A stretch of 64,000 bases of DNA. Source: Butyrivibrio sp. WCD3002 (GTDB lineage: Bacteria; Bacillota; Clostridia; Lachnospirales; Lachnospiraceae). Positions 55,553 through 62,418 of this stretch are shown here, piece by piece. Every line of letters begins with the position of its first letter. The stretch's first letter is position 1. The position numbers and the translations under genes are program-made. The notes beneath the pieces were generated by a model that ran no database searches, was not told the origin of the DNA, and worked only from the letters and a program-made list of their open reading frames with translations. The stretch spans positions 52,662 to 116,661 of the forward strand of contig NZ_AUJO01000014.1 in the NCBI RefSeq assembly GCF_000424265.1. Reading direction: 5' to 3'.

Positions 55553-56863
55553 ATGTTGGAATATGCTTTGTTAAATTCATTAAGTAATGCCATTCTTTTC
55601 ACTATCGGACTAATAGCGTTTTATTCTCGTTCCTTAAAGATTAGAGATTATTGCTTATTCTTTACCATGCTTTCCTCATTGATGTTCGTTATTACTTTAT
55701 CCGGTTTAAGGCCATTGATAATCACATGGTTTATCATACCCTCCATATTTCTGGGCCATCTTACGGGTAGAAAGAAATCCGCGATTGTGTATTTTATTCT
55801 TTACATAATTATCGGACTGGCAGTACTTCCGATGTCTGCGCTCGTCAACTTCCTTGCTCATCATCCCATAACTAATACAGATCAAAGCCCTATAGAAATG
55901 ATAATAATCGTTGTTTTATCGACCGCCATCTATTTTCCGGTCATTCTCGGTTGCAAAAGACTGTACCGAAAGCATCTGGCTAAAATTGTCGAAAGAATAG
56001 ATGATAAGCTTTTTCTATATATTACCTTCCTAATGGCATTCAGCGCCTTTTTCATTTTTGGAATAATGACTCTATCGACGAACATCGCCGAGGATCGCTA
56101 TTATCCGCTGATCATTTTGGTAACCCTTTATACATTTCTGACAGTTGCTTCAGTGGTGGTAATACTTATTACAACCCGGAAAAACTATGAACAGCAGCAA
56201 AGGATCAGGGATCTTAACACTCTCCGGGAATACACAGATAATCTGGAAGCCACGTACAATAACCTTCGCTCCTTTAAACATGATTACGTTAACATTCTCT
56301 CTACGTTGGCTATTTTTATTGATGAAAAAAGATATGATGAACTTGATGTTTTCTTTCATGATCACATTATGCCTCTGACAAAAGAGCTGACTCAAAAGAA
56401 CGCTTCTCTTGCCAATCTTTCCAGAATCAAAAATCTGGAAATAAAAAGTATTTTCTATTCCAAGCTCTTATTGGCAATCAACAAAAACATCGAAGTTACT
56501 GTTGATATTCCTGATGAGACAGGTGAGCCCGGTATCGATTCAATAGATATAACACGAATACTTGGTATCTACCTTGACAATGCTATTGAAGCTGCGGTAG
56601 AGACCGACCATCCTTCTCTTAATATCCATTCAGGGACACTGGACAATGGAATTGTTTTCATAATCGCGAATTCATATATTGATCATGGGCTGTCTGTTTC
56701 TCAGATGTGCAAAAAAGGGGTATCTTCAAAGGGAAACGATCGCGGCATTGGTCTATACAATGTGTCAGTGATTCTAAATAAATACGATAACATATTTACT
56801 GAGACCTCTATAGAAGATGGATCATTTATACAGAAAATCCATATTTGTGGAATGCATCAGTAA
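55553..56863 (+). CDS. AgrC/ComD-type sensor histidine kinase
   Basis: Six or seven transmembrane helices (about 1-215) form a peptide-sensing type input domain. The phospho-acceptor His lies in SFKHDYVNILSTL and the GHKL ATPase has DNAIEAAVE (N box) and GNDRGIGLYNVSVIL (G box). This is the HPK10 group pairing with LytTR regulators. No agrB or agrD is visible, so the signal is unknown. AAGGAG precedes the ATG. Confidence 0.92.
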   Translation: MLEYALLNSLSNAILFTIGLIAFYSRSLKIRDYCLFFTMLSSLMFVITLSGLRPLIITWFIIPSIFLGHLTGRKKSAIVYFILYIIIGLAVLPMSALVNFLAHHPITNTDQSPIEMIIIVVLSTAIYFPVILGCKRLYRKHLAKIVERIDDKLFLYITFLMAFSAFFIFGIMTLSTNIAEDRYYPLIILVTLYTFLTVASVVVILITTRKNYEQQQRIRDLNTLREYTDNLEATYNNLRSFKHDYVNILSTLAIFIDEKRYDELDVFFHDHIMPLTKELTQKNASLANLSRIKNLEIKSIFYSKLLLAINKNIEVTVDIPDETGEPGIDSIDITRILGIYLDNAIEAAVETDHPSLNIHSGTLDNGIVFIIANSYIDHGLSVSQMCKKGVSSKGNDRGIGLYNVSVILNKYDNIFTETSIEDGSFIQKIHICGMHQ

Positions 56864-56939
56864 TCTATTTGTGGAGTTCTTGAATTTTTTTACTGAGAAA
56901 TAATAGGTACCTTAGGTCAGGTTTTGATTGAATCCAAAT

Positions 56940-56969
56940 AAAAAAGAGGATCAGATTACTCCGACCCTC
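56940..56969 (-). terminator. Terminator of the Abi-like gene
   Basis: GAGGGTCGGA pairs with TCTGATCCTC (two G-U) around GTAA, then TTTTTTATTT. A second hairpin, GTATGTGT/ACACATAC, sits just upstream at 56974-56995. Confidence 0.85.
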
Positions 56970-57036
56970 TCAAGTATGTGTCCGCAAACACATACCCCAA
57001 TTCGTATTATAAGTATACATCAACAAAAAGTTTTAT

Positions 57037-58026
57037 TCAATGGGTTAGAACATAATTCCTTAGCATAGAAATCCTGCTACCAAGATCAGGGTGAATTACC
57101 ATAGCAGAAACATTTGTATTTACAGAATTCCTATATTTGTCTGTAATATTCTCAAATTCTCTAAGAAAAGCTTTGATTTCTGTCCTAGGCACGTTCAATA
57201 AAACCATGTAATAAGCCATAAGAATAATATAGTCACCAATAGTTTTAAAATTCATGTAAGACAATCCCATCTCTTGCATAAGACATTGTTTCATTGCCTT
57301 GGTTGGTTCAATATTCCTAAAACGAGTATCAAAAACCACAGCATTATGGGCAATAGCATTTCTTAAGTCTTTTAATGTATATATATATTTATATATAAGT
57401 TGCCTATTGGTATCTGCAGCAACATTGAGTCCCAACCTCTTTGAAATATCATCTCTTACATCGTATACCAGACAAGAAAGCAAATATCCTAAATCGCCCA
57501 TAGTCATAATTTCAAACAATGACCATATTGGCACATCAGAATATCCCACGTTGTTGTAAAAGTGAGTGATCTTAGGATTGTTCTTTTTGTATGCATTAGC
57601 CAGATTTGCCTGTATAGAATTCTGAAGATTCAACTTATTCTGTTGTAGCTTCTTCTTTTCTTCTGGAGTGGCATTGGCGGGGGCATTATTATAACTACTT
57701 ACCACTTTATCATACATATCCTGAATGGATTCTGAATTAGCCTTAATCAAGATGCTTTCCAATGCTATGTTCTTTACTGCTGTTTCTATGTACATCATCT
57801 TCGGATAAAGAAGGGCCTTCAACTCAGAATCATATTGAATTGTTGCATAAACTTCATCATATGATACAAAAGGAAGTCTTTTAGAGGAATTCTCAAAGAA
57901 TCTGTATCCTTTATATCCGTGATAGTATCCGGTGTTTATAAGTTGCCGTTTCTGTTTTGTACCACCGATTGCTACTCCATTATTCCTTAGATGCTTCATC
58001 AAAGCATCTGTTGTCTTATAACTCAT
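57037..58026 (-). CDS. Abi_2 (AbiD/AbiF-like) HEPN-type abortive infection protein
   Basis: About 329 residues. N-terminal LINTGYYHGYKGYRFF and the helical core PIWSLFEIMTMGDLGYLLSCL match Abi_2 proteins. The HEPN RNase motif RX4-6H is in LRNAIAHNAVVFDTRF. Family members stop phage growth by cell suicide or dormancy through RNA cleavage; whether this one does is inference. ATG at 58026 is preferred over the TTG at 58038. A 13-bp perfect inverted repeat overlaps its -35, suggesting strong repression. No partner antitoxin gene is evident. Confidence 0.83.
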   Translation of the reverse strand: MSYKTTDALMKHLRNNGVAIGGTKQKRQLINTGYYHGYKGYRFFENSSKRLPFVSYDEVYATIQYDSELKALLYPKMMYIETAVKNIALESILIKANSESIQDMYDKVVSSYNNAPANATPEEKKKLQQNKLNLQNSIQANLANAYKKNNPKITHFYNNVGYSDVPIWSLFEIMTMGDLGYLLSCLVYDVRDDISKRLGLNVAADTNRQLIYKYIYTLKDLRNAIAHNAVVFDTRFRNIEPTKAMKQCLMQEMGLSYMNFKTIGDYIILMAYYMVLLNVPRTEIKAFLREFENITDKYRNSVNTNVSAMVIHPDLGSRISMLRNYVLTH

Positions 58027-58044
58027 ACGCACCACCAAATTTTA

Positions 58045-58102
58045 ATTATAATGTTATTATAAGCATCCACAATTCATATGACAACCCAAATATGAATTGT
58101 GG
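58045..58102 (-). promoter_or_regulatory. Promoter and palindromic operator of the Abi-like gene
   Basis: CCACAATTCATAT (58067-58079) and ATATGAATTGTGG (58090-58102) are perfect 13-bp inverted arms around 10 nt. On the minus strand the inner end of the operator supplies TTGTGG as -35, with TATAAT (58050-58045) 16 nt on. A further half-site ACAATTCAT lies near 58171. Confidence 0.75.
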
Positions 58103-58260
58103 AAATGAATGTTTAGCAACCAGAAATAGCAATGTATAATTTCAGCATGCATAAAGTACTATAAGAAAATTACAATTCATTATTCACTATAGGAAAACAC
58201 TTTGGGTTGGCACCTCTGGCGAAGGAACGTATAATTGTGGATGAGGAACAGGAGGGATTC

Positions 58261-58569
58261 ATGAAGAATAAAGCTGTTAAGATATTACTTGGAATTACAA
58301 TAGCGATAGTTATATGCGGTGTTGGTTATTACAAGTTTCATCCACATATCTTCAAGCAGATAGAATTTCAAGAACCCACATTCACAGAGCAAGGTATTGA
58401 AAAATACAAATGTTGGTGTGGTTCCGAAAAAACGGAAATGCTTGATGCGATTGGACATGATTATCAAACAGAAACCATAGATGCTACTTTCTTTCCCATT
58501 TTACATTTGTGTTGTTGTAAAAAGAAATCTCGAACTTTGAACTACTACCTATACAAAGGACACGTATGA
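58261..58569 (+). CDS. Small membrane-anchored protein, truncated GHDY-type repeat
   Basis: Start at 58261 with GGAGGG upstream. One N-terminal helix (about 5-23) as signal or anchor, then PTFTEQGIEKYKCWCGSEKTE and AIGHDYQTETIDATF. This matches one unit of the common extracellular repeat CTE.GY..Y.C..CG...TE...LGHDY found in large clostridial surface proteins. After ATFF the sequence loses the pattern and ends, so this is probably a decayed or minimal form. It lies between the Abi-like gene and the repeat copy B. Confidence 0.55.
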   Translation: MKNKAVKILLGITIAIVICGVGYYKFHPHIFKQIEFQEPTFTEQGIEKYKCWCGSEKTEMLDAIGHDYQTETIDATFFPILHLCCCKKKSRTLNYYLYKGHV

Positions 58570-58595
58570 TTCATGTTTTTATACGTGCTTTGTGA

Positions 58596-58873
58596 GACAG
58601 GTATATAAGATGTAAAAACACATAGAATTTATATACCTTTTTTTTAAACCACTGAGTAAGGCAGGTATATAAGATAGAAATATTATGGTCTTTTATATAC
58701 TTTTTCTGTGCTTAATAAAGTACATGTGAGTGAATGCTACTGGAAATTAATATAAAAAAGTATATAAATTAAATTATTATATTCAATTTATATACCTTGC
58801 GGAGAAGTTACATGAGAAATAGGTATATAAATTTGGCTTAAGAGTTTTTCTTATATATGTTGTGTAAAAAGGA
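58596..58873 (+). repeat. Four-hairpin AT-rich repeat, copy B
   Basis: Hairpins at 58600-58637, 58664-58700, 58760-58795 and 58822-58858, each from GTATATAA and TTATATAC (last right arm TTATATAT). Gaps of 26, 59 and 25 nt and hairpin lengths of 36-38 nt match copy A. Short blocks outside the stems are shared too: AAGATAGAAATA, TTTTTCTGTGCT, GAAATAGGTATATAAAT and CTTATATATGTTGTGTA. No ORF supported. Confidence 0.8.
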
Positions 58874-58918
58874 GCGTAATACATATATTAGGAACACTTT
58901 TGTAAAAAGGAAGTTATA

Positions 58919-58940
58919 GTTTCGAGCCCTGTCTAACGCT
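58919..58940 (+). pseudogene. tRNA-Gly 3'-end remnant with terminator
   Basis: GTTTCGAGCCCTGTCTAACGCT matches the last 22 bases of tRNA-Gly with three changes; nothing upstream resembles a tRNA. Behind it AACCGGTT/AACCGGTT with T-run (58951-58983) and the bases after it (TTTAAGCGAAGC) parallel the tail of tRNA copy 1. Marks a break point or old attachment site. Confidence 0.72.
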
Positions 58941-59018
58941 TAAATATAAAAGAAACCGGTTAACTTAAACCGGTTCTTTTTATTTAAGCGAAGCGGATCT
59001 ACCCCCCCTCCATTACTA

Positions 59019-60929
59019 TTAGTCATTTGGGTCATAGATAATTACTTTATCCGTAAGTTTTCGGCTCATTTCGTGTCTTGCCTTTCGGTTCTGCACTGTA
59101 TCAAAGACGATTGAAAAATCGTAGTTCTCCGGGTACAGCTTGTCTGCTTTTACATGGAGCTTTACTCTCTTGTGGTTTATGTAGATTTTCTTGTTTGGCA
59201 GCTGAACTCGTAAGATTCCCTTTTTATCTATGGGCTCGCATACAATTCCTATCTTCTTTTCAGGATAGACCATTACACTGTCACCGATGCTGAATTTCTG
59301 CTCCAGCTCTGCTGTGGAATGTATCTGTTTTGCCTTGACGATCTTACTTCCGGTGCTTCTCTTTCGTGTTTCCTTTTTATCTGAAAAGCTATAATCGTTA
59401 GCGGCTGCATCGCCGTAGGCAGCCTTTGCTGCAACGGAGAGCATTTCAGCAGGCATTCCAAGTCTTTCGGCAATGTAAAAAGCACAGCTGTCCCCGGCTT
59501 CTCCGATTACCATCTCATAGGTGGGACGCAGAGTTTCCCTATCAAAAGCCATCCTTGCATTCATGATATGCTCTGTTTTGGCGGCATAATCCTTAATTTC
59601 CGGATAGTGGGTTGTTACAAGGAAATTCGCATTACTCTTTCTTAGCTCTTCAAGTATAGCTACTGCAATTCCCATGCCCTCTGCAGGATCTGTGCCGGAT
59701 CCCAGCTCGTCCATGATAACAAGACTTTCATGGTTCACCTTTCCAAGGATATCAAGAACGTTCTTGATATGAGCGGAGAAGGTCGACAGGTTCTCAGAAA
59801 GATTCTGTCCATCGCCAATATCTGAGAGGTAATTACTGTTCATGCAGATATCCGCTTCCTTGCATGCTACGTGCAATCCGCACTGAGCCATATAACAGCT
59901 TAGCATAACGGTCTTGATGGAAACTGTTTTTCCGCCGGTGTTGGGGCCTGTGATCACTATTCCTCTTATGTCACCATCTCCAAGTGTAAAATCAAGAGGC
60001 ACGTTTACCTCTTTATCCATAAGTGGATGTCTCGCCTTCACGAGCTTGATTCGCCTATCCAAATTTATTTCAGGTTCTATGCAGTCAAGATCAATACTGA
60101 GTTTTCCCTTCGAGAAGACATAATCCAACTTTTCAATCATCTGAACGTTTTCTTCCATAATCGAGGCATAGTCCGATACCATAGCGGTAAGAGTATAAAG
60201 TATTCTGTATACTTCATTCTCTTCGTCTATGCGAAGGAGCTCAAGTTCTTCATAGCACCTTGAAAGGCCCTCCGGCTCTACAAAAAGCGTACTTCCCGTT
60301 GAAGATTTTCCTATAACGCTACCTGGAATCTTGGATTTATATTCCTTCTTTACCGGAACGCATACTCTTCCATTCCTAACGGTATGGAAGGAATCAGTCA
60401 TGTAGGCTGCGTTTTTCCTGATTATCTGGTCAGCCTTTTGCTTCATGGATTCTTCCATGGAAACTATGCGGTTTCTGAGTTCGTAAAGCTCCTTTGATGC
60501 TCTGTCATCCACCTCTTCATTTCTGATCTGCGTTACTATCTCTTCCTTAAGCTCGGACAGAGGATTTAGGTTTTCATCATAGTAAGCAAGTGAATTGTCA
60601 TACTGCCTTCCGCGGCTAAGGTAATCCATCATTCTCTCTACAGCCACCAGCGCCGTTTCAACTCTCTCAAGCTGATAGGGTGTAAGGCATTTTCCTTTAT
60701 CAGCTATCGTCAAAATATCTCTTATCTCTGTAACATTCTGAAGAGGCGGATTCCCCAACTTTTCAATCATCACGCGGCTCTCTGTGGTATCCTTGATTGC
60801 TTTTCTAAGCTCACGTTCATTTAAGATGATTTCCGTCTTATTTATCTGTTCCTTTGCATAGTCAGTGCATGCCAGCTCTGACCATATATTTTTAATTTTA
60901 TCGAATTCAATTTGCTTTTCTGTGTTCAT
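59019..60929 (-). CDS. MutS2-like ATPase lacking the Smr domain
   Basis: 637 residues from the ATG at 60929 (GAGGG upstream). The N-terminal two thirds carry the MutS core/lever domain; the ATPase has Walker A TGPNTGGKT, Walker B LVIMDELGSGTDPAEG and the dimer Thr/His TTHYPEIK. A short KOW-like beta part (GDSVMVYPEKKIGIV) follows. MutS2 proteins of about 780 residues end in an Smr nuclease; here the protein stops before it. Likely acts on branched DNA or stalled, collided ribosomes, but cannot cut through Smr. Starts 8 bp after the GNAT stop. Confidence 0.85.
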   Translation of the reverse strand: MNTEKQIEFDKIKNIWSELACTDYAKEQINKTEIILNERELRKAIKDTTESRVMIEKLGNPPLQNVTEIRDILTIADKGKCLTPYQLERVETALVAVERMMDYLSRGRQYDNSLAYYDENLNPLSELKEEIVTQIRNEEVDDRASKELYELRNRIVSMEESMKQKADQIIRKNAAYMTDSFHTVRNGRVCVPVKKEYKSKIPGSVIGKSSTGSTLFVEPEGLSRCYEELELLRIDEENEVYRILYTLTAMVSDYASIMEENVQMIEKLDYVFSKGKLSIDLDCIEPEINLDRRIKLVKARHPLMDKEVNVPLDFTLGDGDIRGIVITGPNTGGKTVSIKTVMLSCYMAQCGLHVACKEADICMNSNYLSDIGDGQNLSENLSTFSAHIKNVLDILGKVNHESLVIMDELGSGTDPAEGMGIAVAILEELRKSNANFLVTTHYPEIKDYAAKTEHIMNARMAFDRETLRPTYEMVIGEAGDSCAFYIAERLGMPAEMLSVAAKAAYGDAAANDYSFSDKKETRKRSTGSKIVKAKQIHSTAELEQKFSIGDSVMVYPEKKIGIVCEPIDKKGILRVQLPNKKIYINHKRVKLHVKADKLYPENYDFSIVFDTVQNRKARHEMSRKLTDKVIIYDPND

Positions 60930-60937
60930 TTTCCCTC

Positions 60938-61753
60938 TCAATCTTCAAGCAGATTTTTGAACACCTTTGTGATCTTTGATTCACCTTTATGATTCCAGAT
61001 AAACTGCACATCACTTCCTACTTCCGGCTTTTTATCCAGGCCATCTGAAAGCTTTGTAGGGATTACAAGCTCCCAGTAGCGAACCATATATGTGTCATCC
61101 TCTATCTTCTCAACCACTCCAAGGTGCTGTTCAAATATCTGCATAAAATCTTCCTGTACTTTAACTACGCGATATTTGGGAAACTCTTCATTGATCTTTG
61201 CAAGTCTTTCCTTGTCCTCAAGCTTTTCAAAGTCCCTGCTCTCAATGAGTTTTCCCTTGATCTTTGAAAAATCTGCATTTAACGGAAGAACCATTAATTC
61301 ATCAAAGCTGTTACCCTGTTCATCAGTGATTCCATACTTTGAACCCCGCTCAAATCCAAAACGCGGATAATAATTGGGCTCTCCTATCAAAGCGATTCCT
61401 CCATAACCTGCCTCTTTGGCAAGCTTTATGGTTTCACGCATAAGCGCTCCGCCAATGTCGTTTCCCTCCAGGGTGGGCTCCACTGCCAGCGGGCCAAAGG
61501 TGACTATCTCATGTGTCACATCACCATCCACTATCCATGCCTTTGTGTAGTAAACAGCTCCAACAATTTGGCCGTTCCATTCAGCAATCCTGCTTATTTC
61601 CGGAATATAATCTTCGGATTCTCTGATTATCCTCACAAGAAAATGCTCATCTGCTGCCGGCCTGTATTTATTGAAAAAGCTGCGCATGGTCATCAGTTCT
61701 GTATTTTTGTAATCAGCAGGTTCTTCTGCTCTTATAATTAAGTTTTCTAACAT
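60938..61753 (-). CDS. GNAT-family N-acetyltransferase
   Basis: 271 residues from the ATG at 61753, chosen because AAAGGGGG precedes it and the fold starts there. The acetyl-CoA site is FGPLAVEPTLEGNDIGGALM (V-x-P..x-x-x-G-x-G/A type) and the domain ends with YYPRFGFER. A C-terminal extra domain of about 110 residues is beta-rich. Acetyl acceptor unknown. It heads an operon with the MutS2-like gene and is preceded by a leader RNA with an internal terminator. Confidence 0.87.
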   Translation of the reverse strand: MLENLIIRAEEPADYKNTELMTMRSFFNKYRPAADEHFLVRIIRESEDYIPEISRIAEWNGQIVGAVYYTKAWIVDGDVTHEIVTFGPLAVEPTLEGNDIGGALMRETIKLAKEAGYGGIALIGEPNYYPRFGFERGSKYGITDEQGNSFDELMVLPLNADFSKIKGKLIESRDFEKLEDKERLAKINEEFPKYRVVKVQEDFMQIFEQHLGVVEKIEDDTYMVRYWELVIPTKLSDGLDKKPEVGSDVQFIWNHKGESKITKVFKNLLED

Positions 61754-61821
61754 TCTTATTCCCCCTTTCGTCATAAAAAGGATTTCATCTTCGTAATTCT
61801 GCGCTAGTGTTGTTTTTTGGC

Positions 61822-61862
61822 AAAAGAAAAACCATGACATCTTACGCAAAGATATCATGGTT
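61822..61862 (-). terminator. Terminator inside the GNAT leader
   Basis: AACCATGATATCTT (61862-61849) pairs over 14 positions (one G-U) with AAGATGTCATGGTT, loop TGCGT, then TTTCTTTT. It lies 68 nt before the GNAT start, so transcription must pass it to express the operon. Confidence 0.88.
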
Positions 61863-61911
61863 CTAAATTTACACATATCAAAAAACAACCTCATAAAATG
61901 CGGCTTCTTTA

Positions 61912-62075
61912 CCATAATATTATTAAGCGTAATCTAATAAGCCAGTGGTACACACCACTAACCCACAAATATTGATTCATTGAATCCTGTGCTCATTGCA
62001 ATATCATGTAGCCGTATTGCAATGAAATTAATTCACCACGCTTAACATAAAGCTCCTCTTTTTGTAATATTATGG
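61912..62075 (-). ncRNA. Structured leader RNA of the GNAT-mutS2-like operon (candidate attenuator)
   Basis: Minus-strand order: closing helix CCATAATATTA/TAATATTATGG (11 bp), second helix TTAAGCGT/ACGCTTAA (8 bp), hairpin CATTGCAAT/ATTGCAATG, hairpin GATTCA/TGAATC and hairpin AGTGGT/ACCACT, all perfectly paired. A six-codon ORF with Shine-Dalgarno begins in the 5' strand of the second helix. A consensus promoter lies upstream and a terminator downstream. This matches the plan of ribosome-sensing attenuators. No known riboswitch class was recognised. Confidence 0.75.
62028..62048 (-). CDS. Leader peptide MLSVVN (candidate)
   Basis: ATG at 62048, stop TAA at 62030-62028, six codons. AGAGGAG lies 4 nt upstream in a bulge of the leader RNA. 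Codons 2-4 form the 5' strand of the TTAAGCGT helix, so a ribosome on this ORF would block that helix. No protein evidence is possible at this length. Confidence 0.5.
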   Translation of the reverse strand: MLSVVN

Positions 62076-62101
62076 ATAAGCACATTTTATGCTCTAACTT
62101 G

Positions 62102-62130
62102 AATATATTACCTGTATTTTTATCTGTCAA
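62102..62130 (-). promoter_or_regulatory. Consensus promoter of the GNAT leader
   Basis: TTGACA (62130-62125), 17-nt spacer, TATATT (62107-62102). The IS end lies 22 bp upstream of the -35 box. Confidence 0.88.
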
Positions 62131-62271
62131 CCTTTTCGAGGGTACATGGCCGCGTAAATTTACCTACGGAAATAAAAGGTTAGAATCCACCAAAGAAGCT
62201 CTGATAAAAAATCAGGCTTTTGAAATATTGGTTTTATATTACGCTTTTGATTTCCTTATGGCAACCCTACG

Positions 62272-62395
62272 CTTAGTCCTCTTGTATGTTTTTGAGCTGA
62301 GGAAAATATGTATGTCAAGGGCATGCCTCTTAGAGGTGCTTTGCACCCTTGACATACATATTTCCTCTGCTTTCCGGTTGATCAAGAGGACTAAG
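62272..62395. repeat. Large two-arm hairpin behind the transposase gene
   Basis: Outer arms CTTAGTCCTCTTG (62272-62284) and CAAGAGGACTAAG (62383-62395) are perfect. Inner arms of 22-23 nt (62299-62321 and 62346-62367; key parts TATGTATGTCAAGGG / CCCTTGACATACATA) differ by one bulged A. A tip hairpin CCTCT/AGAGG lies in the loop. It ends 24 bp after the transposase stop. Confidence 0.9.
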
Positions 62396-62418
62396 CTCAA
62401 TAATGCATCTCCAATGCC

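Noticed and set aside
54163..58918. Complete integrative element
   Set aside because: No integrase, excisionase or replication gene between the tRNA and the remnant; at most a decayed island.
61912..62075. T-box or known riboswitch
   Set aside because: No AGAGAG, specifier loop or T-box sequence, and no aptamer core that I recognise; the short ORF fits attenuation better.
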